A program made the translations under genes and the position numbers. Below are positions 15,472 through 24,879 of a DNA stretch of 64,000 bases, piece by piece. This DNA is from Chungangia koreensis. Lineage in GTDB: Bacteria; Bacillota; Bacilli; Bacillales_A; Planococcaceae. How positions within the stretch are numbered: the first letter of the stretch is position 1; each line of letters opens with the position of its first letter. The stretch is from contig NZ_JBHSEC010000019.1 in the NCBI RefSeq assembly GCF_042651785.1, positions 496,001 through 560,000 on the forward strand, given 5' to 3'. A model generated the notes under the pieces. That model made no database searches, was not told the origin of the DNA, and worked only from the letters and a program-made list of their open reading frames with translations.

Positions 15472-16278
15472 ATGAAAAGACTGAGAATTTTCATTGTATC
15501 CGATTCTATCGGTGAAACAGGTGAGCTGGTGGCAAGAGCGGCTATCAGCCAGTATCAGAACGGTTCCAGCATTTCCATTAAACGGTTTCCGCAAATAGAT
15601 ACGTTTGAGCATTTGCAGGAAATAGCCGTTTTGGCTAAAGAACAACGTGCCATGATTCTTTATACGTTAGTTAAAAGAGAGATGCGGGATTTCATTAAGA
15701 AAGAATGTTCATTGCATAGTTTGCATTGTATCGACCTTTTAGGGCCAACAATGAATGCGTTGGAACGTGAATTGGATGAACAACCGATCGAGGAACCGGG
15801 ACTTGTGAGAAAATTAGATGATGATTATTTCAAAAAAATCGAAGCGATTGAATTTGCGGTAAAATATGATGATGGAAGAGATCCACGAGGTTTGTTGACT
15901 GCTGATATTGTCCTGATCGGTGTATCCCGGACGTCAAAAACTCCACTTTCCCAATACTTGGCGAACAAGCGATTTAAAGTAGCCAATGTACCGCTTGTTC
16001 CCGAAGTGGAACCTCCGGAAGAGTTGTTCCTGATTGACCCCGCAAAATGCTTTGGTTTAATCATTTCACCGGAGAAATTAAATTCTATCCGCCGGGAAAG
16101 ATTAATTGCCCTTGGATTAAGTGATGATGCCAATTATGCTAAACTTGAACGGATTAATTCCGAGATTCGCCATTTCGAACGTATTGTCGAACGCATCGGC
16201 TGTCACGTAATTGATGTAACGAACCGTGCAGTTGAGGAAACGGCAAACTTGATCATTAACCAGATTCAGCAGAACTAA
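15472..16278 (+). CDS. ppsR: Pyruvate, phosphate dikinase / PEP synthase regulatory protein (YqfL type)
   Basis: The 268-residue DUF299 protein starts with RLRIFIVSDSIGETGE and has the P-loop GVSRTSKTPLSQYLA. Family members are bifunctional kinase/pyrophosphorylases that switch PEP-forming enzymes off and on. In B. subtilis YqfL modulates CcpN activity. ATG 15472 lies six bases after GGAGG, which itself follows the ccpN stop; the GTG three bases earlier is less well spaced. Confidence 0.93.
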   Translation: MKRLRIFIVSDSIGETGELVARAAISQYQNGSSISIKRFPQIDTFEHLQEIAVLAKEQRAMILYTLVKREMRDFIKKECSLHSLHCIDLLGPTMNALERELDEQPIEEPGLVRKLDDDYFKKIEAIEFAVKYDDGRDPRGLLTADIVLIGVSRTSKTPLSQYLANKRFKVANVPLVPEVEPPEELFLIDPAKCFGLIISPEKLNSIRRERLIALGLSDDANYAKLERINSEIRHFERIVERIGCHVIDVTNRAVEETANLIINQIQQN

Positions 16279-16294
16279 GTAAAGAAATGAATAG

Positions 16295-16335
16295 GAATGG
16301 ACCTGCCGTGGTAGGGAGGTTCATTCTTCTTTTTT
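16295..16335 (+). terminator. Terminator after ppsR
   Basis: GAATGGACCT pairs with AGGTTCATTC (one mismatch), followed by a pyrimidine/T run. The rest of the gap to dnaG (16336-16502) is AT-rich, with a TATAAT at 16380-16385 that may be the dnaG promoter -10; no clear -35 is seen. Confidence 0.7.
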
Positions 16336-16502
16336 CGGTTGCAAACATGTTTTCAATAGATTTTTATAAACAAACGTTTTATAATGAAAAATTGTGGTAA
16401 AAATACTTAATGATTCGTGTTTCACCGTAAAAGTAAAATTTTTGTCGAAATTTGAAGGGTTTTTATCATTTATCTCGAATTACATTTGAGTAGGAAGTAA
16501 AG

Positions 16503-18329
16503 ATGGTGAGAGAGTTGCGAATCGCAGAAGAGACAATCGAAGAAATTCGTTCGAAAACAGACATTGTAGAGTTTATAAGTGAATATGTCAGTTTGACGAA
16601 AAGGGGAAGAAACTGGTTCGGACTTTGCCCGTTCCATGGGGAAAATACCCCTTCGTTTTCTGTCTCTGAGGACAAGCAGATTTTCCATTGTTTCGGTTGT
16701 GGCGCTGGTGGTAATGCCATTACATTTTTAATGGATATTGAAAACATCCCATTTGTGGAGGCAGTGGCTAAAATAGGGGAACGAATAGGAATCCATGTTG
16801 ATGCAGCTCCCCAGTCCCATGAAGAGTCAACACCCGCTTCCAAGGAAGCAGACCGCTTGATTGAAATGCATAAAATCGCTTCTAATTTCTATCATCATCT
16901 GCTATTGAATACAGTTGAGGGAGAGAATGCATTAAGTTACTTGAAAAAAAGAGGATTTTCAAGAGATCTTATCGAAAAGTATGGAATCGGATGGTCATTA
17001 CCGAATTGGGATTCCCTATCTTTATTGCTACAGCGAAATGGTTTTGGCTTAGAAGAGGCTGAAAAAGCCGGACTCGTCATTTTAAGAGAGAATGGTGATG
17101 GCGCTTTTGATCGATTTAGGGGAAGAGTTATGTTTCCACTACACGACGATCATGGAAAAGTTATTGGATTCTCTGGAAGGATCATTGACGACCAAGACGA
17201 ACCAAAATACTTGAATAGCCCGGAAACACCGATTTTTAACAAAGGGAAACTTTTATATAACCTTCACCGGGCACGTGTTCCCATCCGTAAAAACGGGAAA
17301 ATTATCTTATTTGAAGGTTTTATGGATGTCATCGCAGCAAGTAAATCGGGTATTGAACATGCAGTAGCAACAATGGGCACTTCGCTCACTCCTGCACATA
17401 TCGGAAAGATCAAACGTCTCGCGAACCATGTCGTTGTATCGACAGACGGTGACTCTGCCGGTTGGGAAGCAGCAAAAAGATATTCGGAAATGTTGAAAAA
17501 CGAAGGGCTTCAAACCGATATCGCCGTTCTTCCTGAAGGATTGGATCCAGATGAATACATCAACAAATTTGGTCCAGAGGACTTTGCAGAAAAGATTATC
17601 GGGAAACCTCATTCTTTCTTGGCATTCATTATGATGTATGCAAGGAGAAACAAAAATTTCAAATTCGAGAATGATCTGCTCCAATATATCCATGAGGTGC
17701 TTGAACATCTCGTAGGGCAGTCTTCACCGGTGGAGCGTGATCTATACATCCGCCAGCTGAGTGAGGAAACAAAAATATCTGAAGAAGCGATTCTTCAACA
17801 ATTTCGTAAGATGGAAGGCAAAATTGCCAAACTGTCTAAAAAAGAAGAAAATAGCCGACAATCACCTATACAGGCGAAAATTGAAAAAAAACGTCCATTA
17901 AATAAGGTGGACAGGGCAGAAAGAATATTATTAGCCCACATGTTGCATAATGTAGAAATATTCGATCGTATTAGTGAAGAGTCTGAACAACCCCCATTTT
18001 TCCATGATCCGTTTTTAGCTGTCTATTTTCGGTTAGCCGGGTTTTATGAAGAATACGAAAAAGCGGATTTTCAACGGTTTTTGGAGATGCTTGAAGACTC
18101 ATCCCTAAGAAAAATTGTGATGGAAGCATCGATGACAGAACGCGATCCTGACCATACGGAAGAGGAAATCACAGACTGTCTTCGTCAAATAAAAAAATAC
18201 CGGATTGAACTTTCGATCTCGGAAAAGCTTCAAGAATCAAAGGAAGCGGAAAAGCTTCATGATCATGCCAAGGCTCTGGAGCTTGCAAGGGAAATCATTA
18301 ATCTAAGGAAATCATTATCGGCTGTCTAA
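16503..18329 (+). CDS. dnaG: DNA primase DnaG
   Basis: The 608-residue protein has an N-terminal zinc ribbon (CPFHGENTPSF and FHCFGCGAGG), then a TOPRIM catalytic core with FEGFMDVIAA and VVSTDGDSAG. A C-terminal helicase-binding region runs from about residue 450. DnaG makes RNA primers at replication forks. ATG 16503 follows AGGAAG by five bases. Next come 31 bases and sigA, the classical macromolecular-synthesis pairing. Confidence 0.97.
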   Translation: MVRELRIAEETIEEIRSKTDIVEFISEYVSLTKRGRNWFGLCPFHGENTPSFSVSEDKQIFHCFGCGAGGNAITFLMDIENIPFVEAVAKIGERIGIHVDAAPQSHEESTPASKEADRLIEMHKIASNFYHHLLLNTVEGENALSYLKKRGFSRDLIEKYGIGWSLPNWDSLSLLLQRNGFGLEEAEKAGLVILRENGDGAFDRFRGRVMFPLHDDHGKVIGFSGRIIDDQDEPKYLNSPETPIFNKGKLLYNLHRARVPIRKNGKIILFEGFMDVIAASKSGIEHAVATMGTSLTPAHIGKIKRLANHVVVSTDGDSAGWEAAKRYSEMLKNEGLQTDIAVLPEGLDPDEYINKFGPEDFAEKIIGKPHSFLAFIMMYARRNKNFKFENDLLQYIHEVLEHLVGQSSPVERDLYIRQLSEETKISEEAILQQFRKMEGKIAKLSKKEENSRQSPIQAKIEKKRPLNKVDRAERILLAHMLHNVEIFDRISEESEQPPFFHDPFLAVYFRLAGFYEEYEKADFQRFLEMLEDSSLRKIVMEASMTERDPDHTEEEITDCLRQIKKYRIELSISEKLQESKEAEKLHDHAKALELAREIINLRKSLSAV

Positions 18330-18360
18330 TAAGTCCGGTTTGTATTAAGGAGGAACAGGT

Positions 18361-19473
18361 ATGGCGAACAAATCTGAGGAATCAAAAGAAGTGGAACAAG
18401 AACTGACAATTGAAGAAGTGAAGGCGCAACTGATAGAAGCTGGTAAGAAAGCAGGCGAACTAAGCTTTGATGATGTGACGGAAAAACTTTCTTCTTTTGA
18501 ATTGGAACCGGATCAGTTCGATGAATTTCTGGATCAAATCGAAGCACAAGGAATTGAACTTGACCGGAAGGACCACGAAGAGAACGGCGAGAAAGATTCC
18601 GAAGAGACTTTCGATCTGAATGACTTGAGTGTGCCTCCTGGCGTAAAAATCAACGATCCAGTCCGGATGTATTTAAAAGAGATTGGCCGGGTGGACCTCT
18701 TATCAAGCGAAGAGGAAATCGAGCTTGCTAAACGAATTGAACAGGGCGATGAAGAAGCAAAAAAACGCCTTGCCGAGGCGAACTTGCGGCTCGTAGTCAG
18801 TATCGCTAAAAGATATGTCGGGCGTGGGATGTTATTCCTTGACTTGATTCAGGAAGGAAATATGGGTCTGATTAAGGCGGTCGAGAAATTTGACTACCGA
18901 AAAGGATTTAAGTTCAGTACGTATGCGACTTGGTGGATTCGTCAGGCAATTACTCGTGCAATTGCGGACCAAGCACGAACAATTCGGATACCGGTCCATA
19001 TGGTGGAAACCATCAATAAGCTGATTCGTGTACAGCGTCAATTGTTGCAGGATTTAGGCCGTGAGCCTTCTCCTGAAGAAATTGGCGAGGAAATGGATTT
19101 GCCAGCTGAAAAAGTTCGCGAAATCCTCAAAATTGCACAAGAACCAGTCTCTCTTGAAACTCCTATCGGTGAAGAAGATGATTCCCACTTGGGCGACTTC
19201 ATTGAAGACTCGGATGCGCAATCACCGTCTGATCATGCGGCATATGAATTATTGAAAGAGCAGTTGGAAGATGTCCTTGATACTTTGACGGATCGTGAAG
19301 AAAACGTTCTTCGTCTACGTTTTGGTTTAGATGATGGTCGTACAAGAACACTTGAAGAAGTCGGTAAAGTATTTGGTGTTACGCGGGAACGTATTCGTCA
19401 AATCGAGGCTAAGGCACTTCGCAAGTTAAGACATCCATCCAGAAGCAAACGTTTAAAGGACTTTTTGGAATAA
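18361..19473 (+). CDS. sigA: Primary RNA polymerase sigma factor SigA (RpoD)
   Basis: The 370-residue protein has region 1.1 (about residues 10-70), region 1.2 DPVRMYLKEIGRVDLL, region 2 NLRLVVSIAKRYVGRGMLFL and KFSTYATWWIRQAI. Regions 3 and 4 follow, with EEVGKVFGVTRERIRQIEAK. It is the housekeeping sigma factor. AAGGAGG precedes ATG 18361. It sits just after dnaG as in B. subtilis. Confidence 0.98.
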   Translation: MANKSEESKEVEQELTIEEVKAQLIEAGKKAGELSFDDVTEKLSSFELEPDQFDEFLDQIEAQGIELDRKDHEENGEKDSEETFDLNDLSVPPGVKINDPVRMYLKEIGRVDLLSSEEEIELAKRIEQGDEEAKKRLAEANLRLVVSIAKRYVGRGMLFLDLIQEGNMGLIKAVEKFDYRKGFKFSTYATWWIRQAITRAIADQARTIRIPVHMVETINKLIRVQRQLLQDLGREPSPEEIGEEMDLPAEKVREILKIAQEPVSLETPIGEEDDSHLGDFIEDSDAQSPSDHAAYELLKEQLEDVLDTLTDREENVLRLRFGLDDGRTRTLEEVGKVFGVTRERIRQIEAKALRKLRHPSRSKRLKDFLE

Positions 19474-19481
19474 ATTCAATC

Positions 19482-19524
19482 AACCGTCCTCGAAGCTCAT
19501 GAGCTTCAAGGACGGTTTTTTTTG
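19482..19524 (+). terminator. Terminator after sigA
   Basis: AACCGTCC-(T)-GAAGCT pairs with AGCTTC-(A)-GGACGGTT, followed by eight T. A strong intrinsic terminator. Confidence 0.9.
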
Positions 19525-19620
19525 ACTATCAATCGTTATCGATAATAATAGAAAACGGAGATTGAATACTTATATAGTTTGATATAATAACAGTAGATTA
19601 CGTGTTAGGTGGTAGTGGTC

Positions 19621-20163
19621 TTGAAGGATCAAAGGAAATCCATAATCGTAAACGAAATTCATTTTTGGAAGAAGAATCAGATGCTTCCGGAACATTATTG
19701 TGATTTTTTGCTTGCGCTATACGAGCAAGAGGAACAAAGTCATAAACCACAAAAAACGAAAAAATCCATTTTAAGCAAAGAAAGTTCGATCGCGGTACTG
19801 TGGCAGATGGTACTTGTAATTACTACCATAGTAGTTCTCTTATTTGTTTTCTACTCAACAAACTTGTGGGTTCCGATCATACTTAGTTTGTTAATGCTTT
19901 TCATATTAATCGGTGCAACGTATTATTTCACTAAGAAAACGATAAAAGCACCGGTCCTTTATGTGTTACTGGCTTTAATCTTATTAGGGCTTTCAATGAA
20001 AATATGGCTGCTCTATTTTAACGACCAACCGATTGTATTGATTGTCGTCATGTTCATCCATTGCGTACTATGGATAATTGCAGGGAGAGTTTTAAAACAG
20101 GTTTATTTTGTAATATCCGGCATTGCTGGAGTTCTGATCACTTTATATTATCTATTTTTCTGA
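19621..20163 (+). CDS. Hypothetical polytopic membrane protein
   Basis: I do not recognise the family. From TTG 19621 the product is 180 residues. It has a soluble N-terminal part (with HFWKKNQMLPEHYCDFLLALYEQ) and four or five hydrophobic segments from about residue 60 to the end, with short loops. The ribosome site AGGTGG lies eight bases before TTG 19621; two earlier in-frame GTG codons fall in or beside it. A TATAAT at 19583-19588 may belong to its promoter. It stands between sigA and an acyl-CoA dehydrogenase gene. Confidence 0.75.
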   Translation: MKDQRKSIIVNEIHFWKKNQMLPEHYCDFLLALYEQEEQSHKPQKTKKSILSKESSIAVLWQMVLVITTIVVLLFVFYSTNLWVPIILSLLMLFILIGATYYFTKKTIKAPVLYVLLALILLGLSMKIWLLYFNDQPIVLIVVMFIHCVLWIIAGRVLKQVYFVISGIAGVLITLYYLFF

Positions 20164-20244
20164 CACTCTATTCCTTGTGACATAGGGTGTTTGTTTTATA
20201 TAATGGGAAATGTAAGCGCGTTCAAACAAAAGGGGATGAAAAAG

Positions 20245-21384
20245 TTGAATTTCGATTTAACGGATGAACAACAAATGATCCGGCGAACCATTAAGGAGTT
20301 CGCGGATGAGGTAGTAGCACCAGGAGCAGTAGAACGTGATCGTTCAAAAGAATTTCCAGTGGAAATTTTCCAGCAGCTTTCTGATATGGGGATGATGGGG
20401 CTGCCATTTCCAGAGGAATACGGCGGTGCAGGTGCTGATACAATCAGCTTTGCCATTGTAACAGAAGAGTTAAGCAGAGCATGCGCATCCACTGGTATTA
20501 CATATTCTGCACATATTTCACTCGGTGGTGCTCCATTAAATCTCTTCGGTACAGAGGAGCAAAAACAGAAATATTTGACGCCAATCTGTTCAGGAGAGTC
20601 ATTCGGGGCATTCGGGTTGACTGAACCGAACGCTGGTAGTGATGCAGGAGGTACAGAAACGACGGCAATAGAAGATGGCGATGAATGGGTCATTAACGGA
20701 AGCAAAGTGTTCATTACAAATGCAAGTTACGCGAAGCATTTAGCGATTACAGCAATAACAGGTGTGAAGGATGGAAAAAAAGAAATTAGCGCAATAATAG
20801 TGCCGACAGATGCTGAAGGCTTTAAGGTAATTGATAACTATGAAAAAATGGGTCTGAATGCCTCGAATACGACCGAATTGATCCTTGAAAATGTACGGGT
20901 TCCGAAAGAGAACTTATTAGGAGTCCGTGGTAATGGATTCCGCCAGTTCCTGACGACATTGGACGGAGGAAGGATCGGAATCGGAGCAATGGCAGTCGGG
21001 ATAGCTCAGGCGGCATTTGATCGGGCACTCCAATACGCAAATGAGCGTAAACAATTCGGAAAGACTTTGTCCCAATTCCAAATAACCCAGTTCAAACTTG
21101 CTGATATGGCACTTAAGATTGAATTAGCCCGAAATATGGTTTATAAGGCTGCTTGGCTTAAGGATCAAGGCCGACCATTCTCAAAAGAAGCTTCCATGTG
21201 TAAATTATATGCTTCTGAAATAGCCATGGAAGTTGCAGATGAGGCGATTCAAATCCATGGTGGATACGGCTATATGAAAGAGTATGAAGTAGAGCGTTAT
21301 TTGCGGGATGCAAAATTGCTTGAAATCGGTGAAGGAACCTCCGAAGTTCAGAAAATGGTCATTTCACGATTGATCGGTTGCTGA
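20245..21384 (+). CDS. Acyl-CoA dehydrogenase
   Basis: The 379-residue flavoenzyme oxidises acyl-CoA in fatty-acid or branched-chain amino-acid breakdown. Motifs include FGLTEPNAGSDAG, NGSKVFITNAS, YANERKQFGK and IQIHGGYGYMKEYEVERY, whose downstream Glu region (LEIGEGTSEVQ) carries the catalytic base. TTG 20245 lies nine bases after AAGGGG; the nearby ATG 20236 abuts that site with no spacing. Substrate chain length cannot be read from the sequence. It stands alone, without thiolase or hydratase neighbours. Confidence 0.92.
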   Translation: MNFDLTDEQQMIRRTIKEFADEVVAPGAVERDRSKEFPVEIFQQLSDMGMMGLPFPEEYGGAGADTISFAIVTEELSRACASTGITYSAHISLGGAPLNLFGTEEQKQKYLTPICSGESFGAFGLTEPNAGSDAGGTETTAIEDGDEWVINGSKVFITNASYAKHLAITAITGVKDGKKEISAIIVPTDAEGFKVIDNYEKMGLNASNTTELILENVRVPKENLLGVRGNGFRQFLTTLDGGRIGIGAMAVGIAQAAFDRALQYANERKQFGKTLSQFQITQFKLADMALKIELARNMVYKAAWLKDQGRPFSKEASMCKLYASEIAMEVADEAIQIHGGYGYMKEYEVERYLRDAKLLEIGEGTSEVQKMVISRLIGC

Positions 21385-21386
21385 AT

Positions 21387-21406
21387 TTGTGACTAATTTG
21401 TCACAA
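21387..21406. promoter_or_regulatory. Palindrome TTGTGAC-N6-GTCACAA upstream of cccA
   Basis: A perfect 7-bp inverted repeat with a 6-base centre, starting three bases after the acyl-CoA dehydrogenase stop. No T-run follows, so it is a poor terminator. It resembles CRP/FNR/Rex-type operators, but its half-sites are two bases further apart than in the usual forms. Confidence 0.4.
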
Positions 21407-21521
21407 TGAAATTGCTTCTTGGCTTTAAATACTTTCAGTTTTGGATGTAATGCAGTACAATATGGATTGTGAACTGATTCTCATTTCAGTATTAGTATAC
21501 TTCTGAGGGAGGAAATACGTA

Positions 21522-21893
21522 ATGAAAAACCCTGTTGTACCTTATATCCTTATTATGGCGTTTGGTATCGGTCTTATCTTCTTCATGTCGATTTACGGCG
21601 TGGACAAACAAGAGGAAATCGCATTAGAAAATGGCGAAGAACAATCTTCTGATAGCCAATCTGAAACACAAGCTGATTCTAACAAAGCATTCGATCCTGA
21701 ATCATTTGTACAAGAAAGCTGCATCGGATGTCACGGTAACGCTTTAGAAGGCGCTTTCGGACCAGCATTGAAAGGTACTTCACTTTCCAAAGATGAAATC
21801 GTAGAAGTGCTTCAAAATGGTAAAGGTCAGATGCCTGCATTTAAAGATGTTGATCAAGCTGCAATAGCTGATTACATCCTTTCATTGGAATAG
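21522..21893 (+). CDS. cccA: Membrane-anchored cytochrome c550
   Basis: The 123-residue protein has an N-terminal membrane helix (residues 6-25), a Ser/Gln/Glu-rich linker, and a mono-haem domain with CIGCH (residues 67-71). The axial methionine is in GKGQMPAF. Small cytochromes of this type carry electrons between the bc complex and terminal oxidases outside the membrane. The ribosome site is GAGGGAGGA. It lies upstream of trmK, as in B. subtilis. Confidence 0.92.
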   Translation: MKNPVVPYILIMAFGIGLIFFMSIYGVDKQEEIALENGEEQSSDSQSETQADSNKAFDPESFVQESCIGCHGNALEGAFGPALKGTSLSKDEIVEVLQNGKGQMPAFKDVDQAAIADYILSLE

Positions 21894-21902
21894 AATTACC
21901 AG

Positions 21903-21932
21903 AAACCTCTGTCTTCAAGGACAGGGGTTTTT
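21903..21932 (+). terminator. Terminator after cccA
   Basis: AAACCTCTGTC pairs with GACAGGGGTTT (one T-G wobble) around TTCAAG, followed by TT. Confidence 0.8.
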
Positions 21933-21988
21933 CTATGCAACTATATTCCACTTCCGCTACAATAATCGAAGAGGTAGGTGCAAGTAAA

Positions 21989-22681
21989 TTGAATTCACAA
22001 AAGTTATCGAAACGCTTGGAAACAGTTGCTTCATATGTCCCGAAAGGTTCCAGGTTAGCAGATATTGGGAGCGATCACGCATATTTACCATGTTATTTAG
22101 CCCATCAAGGGATGATCGATCGTGCAATAGCTGGTGAAGTCGTGAAAGGTCCTTATGAATCAGCGGTTAAAGAAGTCAAGAAGGAAGGGCTTCAGAACTC
22201 GATTGTTGTCAGGCTGGCTGATGGTCTGGATGCGATAAGGGAAAGTGATCAAATCGATACCATCACGATTGCAGGAATGGGCGGACCTTTAATAGTATCT
22301 ATCATTGAAAAAGGGAAGACGAAATTAACTAATGTCCAGCGTCTTATATTACAGCCGAATGTTCATGCTAAAGCGATCAGGGAATGGGCAGTGAACAATG
22401 AGTGGAAGCTGATTGATGAAAAGATTTTGAAAGAAGATCGTAAAATTTATGAAGTGCTTGTGTTAGAGCGTGGAACTGTCAACTACTCAGATGTTGAAAC
22501 GTTGATGGGGCCTTTCTTATTAAAAGACAAAAACTTAATTTTCCTTGAAAAATGGAACAGTGAAGTGAACCAATGGAGACGAATAGTAGATTCCCTAAAT
22601 TTAGCTACTGAAGACCAAACCATGCGTAAAGAAGAGTTGGAAAAGCTTATATCACTAGTGGAAGGTGAGATAGGACAATGA
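21989..22681 (+). CDS. trmK: tRNA (adenine22-N1)-methyltransferase TrmK
   Basis: The 230-residue SAM-dependent methyltransferase starts MNSQKLSKRLETVASYVP. It has LADIGSDHAYLPCYL (SAM site) and ITIAGMGGPLI (catalytic region). It methylates A22 in the D-loop of tRNAs. TTG 21989 is chosen because GAGGTAGG lies ten bases upstream and the N-terminus aligns with YqfN of B. subtilis. The last four bases (ATGA) overlap the next gene. Confidence 0.93.
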   Translation: MNSQKLSKRLETVASYVPKGSRLADIGSDHAYLPCYLAHQGMIDRAIAGEVVKGPYESAVKEVKKEGLQNSIVVRLADGLDAIRESDQIDTITIAGMGGPLIVSIIEKGKTKLTNVQRLILQPNVHAKAIREWAVNNEWKLIDEKILKEDRKIYEVLVLERGTVNYSDVETLMGPFLLKDKNLIFLEKWNSEVNQWRRIVDSLNLATEDQTMRKEELEKLISLVEGEIGQ

Positions 22682-23796
22682 AAAAAGTGAACGGACATGA
22701 AATCATTCAGTTATTTGAGGAATGGTCTCCAAAGAAATTTGCTGTAGAGGACGATCCGATAGGGTTGCAGGTTGGCAGGCTAAATGAAGAGACCGAGAAA
22801 GTTTTAGTGACATTAGATGTAAATGAAAAAGTTGTGGATGAAGCGATTGAGAAGGGTGCAAAACTGATCATTGCCCATCATCCACCCATTTTCAGGCGCC
22901 TCAAGCATATACGGACAGACTTACCGCAAGGCAGAATGTTTGAAAAATGTATTAAACATGATATCTCCATCTACGCTGCACATACAAATTTGGATGTAGC
23001 TCCAGGCGGGGTCAATGATTTGTTGGCGGAAATCTTAGAATTGGAACAATGTGAAGTGATGGAAGTTTCCTATTCAGAGCCACTTTACAAGCTGGCGGTT
23101 TTTGTACCTGTATCTCATGCAGATATAGTCAGGGATGCACTTGCTAAGGCAGGTGCTGGAGCTATTGGTGACTATAATGGATGTTCTTTCTCAACAGTGG
23201 GAACAGGCAGATTTACACCGGGAAATGGAGCAGATCCCTTTATAGGTGAAAACGGGAAACCGGAAGTGGTAGAGGAAGAGCGTATTGAGGTTGTCCTTCC
23301 GCAATCGATTAGAAGTAAGGTGCTGCATGCCATGATAAAAGCACATCCTTATGAAGAAGTTGCGTATGATTTCTTCCAGCTTGACCAACGAACAAATGAT
23401 TTCGGCTTAGGTCGTGTAGGGAAGCTGAAAACTGACATGACTTTACATGACTTTGCAGAATTTGTGAAAGACCGTCTTTCCGTTCCTGCAGTTCGTGTAG
23501 TTGGTGACTTGAATGCCAGAGTCCGGAAGATTGCAGTGTTAGGCGGGGACGGTAATAAATATATTTATGCAGCTAAACGTAAGGGTGCCGATGTATTTGT
23601 TACGGGTGACTTATATTATCATGTAGCACATGACGCTTTAGATCTTGGTCTCTCTGTTGTAGATCCTGGACATAATGTAGAAAAGGTCATGATAGAGGGG
23701 GTTGTCCGAAAAATGACTAAGTTATGTTCGGAACGGGGCTATAATTGCGAATTTGTCGCCTCCGATATAAATACAGAACCTTTCAAGTTTATTTAA
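22678..23796 (+). CDS. yqfO: Nif3-like dinuclear metal protein (YqfO)
   Basis: The 372-residue protein has the Nif3/DUF34 fold split by an inserted PII/CutA-like domain (about residues 130-240). Metal-site motifs are IIAHHPPIF, YAAHTNLDVAPGG and VTGDLYYHVAHDA. It is often annotated as GTP cyclohydrolase I type 2, but its physiological function is unsettled. It is translationally coupled to trmK by an ATGA overlap. Confidence 0.92.
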   Translation: MKKVNGHEIIQLFEEWSPKKFAVEDDPIGLQVGRLNEETEKVLVTLDVNEKVVDEAIEKGAKLIIAHHPPIFRRLKHIRTDLPQGRMFEKCIKHDISIYAAHTNLDVAPGGVNDLLAEILELEQCEVMEVSYSEPLYKLAVFVPVSHADIVRDALAKAGAGAIGDYNGCSFSTVGTGRFTPGNGADPFIGENGKPEVVEEERIEVVLPQSIRSKVLHAMIKAHPYEEVAYDFFQLDQRTNDFGLGRVGKLKTDMTLHDFAEFVKDRLSVPAVRVVGDLNARVRKIAVLGGDGNKYIYAAKRKGADVFVTGDLYYHVAHDALDLGLSVVDPGHNVEKVMIEGVVRKMTKLCSERGYNCEFVASDINTEPFKFI

Positions 23797-23842
23797 AAAG
23801 CTGGTCCGCCGTCACGTTGTGACAAGTGGACCAGCTTTTATT
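23795..23842. terminator. Bidirectional terminator between yqfO and ispH
   Basis: AAAGCTGGTCC pairs with GGACCAGCTTT. T-runs lie on both strands, serving the converging genes. Confidence 0.85.
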
Positions 23843-24819
23843 TAGGATACCGGGTAAGGTTCAATACGGTTAACCGGTTTGGGTTCCTTGATTTTCGGCA
23901 AGATTTTATTTATAGCGATGGTCCGTTCAATGGTATGGGTTTCCGGATTCTCCGGATCATATTTCTCAAGGAATTGAATGACCTCTTTGACAATCGGCGT
24001 CGGAGTGGAGGCACCAGCTGTAACAGCAACTGTATTTATGCCTTCCAGCCAATCTAGTTTCAGTTCTGAAATATCCGCAATCCGATATGATTTTGTACCT
24101 GCAATTTCCTCGGACACTTGAGTTAAGCGATTTGAGTTATTACTCATCGGGTCTCCTACGACGATCAGTAGTTCCGCTTCTCCTGCTTGATCAGCTACAG
24201 CCTCTTGGCGTACTTGAGTTGCAAGACAGATTTCCTTATGAACCTCAATATGTGGGAAACGTTCTTGAAGACGTTCAATCATATGAACCACATCCCATTG
24301 ACTCATAGTAGTCTGGTTTGTGACTAATAGCTTCTCGTGAACAAGTTCAAGTGCTTCGACATCTTCAAGGGATGTAATCAACTTCACTTTGTCTGGAGCC
24401 ACTCCAATTGCACCTTCCGGCTCTGGATGTCCTTTTTTGCCGATATAGAGGATATAATACCCTTCGGCCGTTTTTTCGCGGATTAAGTCGTGAGTGCTTG
24501 TAACATCCGGACAAGTTGCATCGATTGAAACAAGGCCTTTTTTACGAGCGAGCTCTCTTACTTCCGGGGATACACCATGGGCAGTGAAGATGACGGTTCC
24601 TTGTTCTACTTTATTCAAGATGTCCAAACGGTTTTCGCCATCAAGAGTAATAATGCCTTCCTGTTCAAAAGCATCTGTTACATGCTTATTGTGGACAATC
24701 ATGCCCAAAATATATATAGGGCGGGGCAATGACTTATCGAGTGATGCATTACGTGCAATGACCATAGCATCCACGACACCATAGCAATAGCCCCGCGGAG
24801 TTATCTTCAACACTTTCAT
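23842..24819 (-). CDS. ispH: 4-hydroxy-3-methylbut-2-enyl diphosphate reductase
   Basis: The 325-residue iron-sulfur enzyme is the last step of the MEP isoprenoid pathway, forming IPP and DMAPP. The cluster ligands are visible as C12 (RGYCYGVVDA), C103 (DATCPDV) and C198 (KEICLAT). The active-site motif TNQTTMS is present. ATG 24819 follows AAGGAGTGAG. The preceding pathway enzyme, IspG, is encoded at 31.2-32.3 kb. Confidence 0.97.
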   Translation of the reverse strand: MKVLKITPRGYCYGVVDAMVIARNASLDKSLPRPIYILGMIVHNKHVTDAFEQEGIITLDGENRLDILNKVEQGTVIFTAHGVSPEVRELARKKGLVSIDATCPDVTSTHDLIREKTAEGYYILYIGKKGHPEPEGAIGVAPDKVKLITSLEDVEALELVHEKLLVTNQTTMSQWDVVHMIERLQERFPHIEVHKEICLATQVRQEAVADQAGEAELLIVVGDPMSNNSNRLTQVSEEIAGTKSYRIADISELKLDWLEGINTVAVTAGASTPTPIVKEVIQFLEKYDPENPETHTIERTIAINKILPKIKEPKPVNRIEPYPVS

Positions 24820-24879
24820 TCAATCTCACTCCTTCGGATACTATCCATTATAACGGAGTGGACCTAATAATTCAAAGCT

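Noticed and set aside
20196..20714. 172-residue open frame antisense to the acyl-CoA dehydrogenase
   Set aside because: A shadow of a well-supported enzyme gene.
21387..21406. Calling the palindrome a Rex or Fnr box
   Set aside because: Half-site spacing is 8 bases between TGTGA and TCACA instead of the usual 4-6, so no regulator is assigned.
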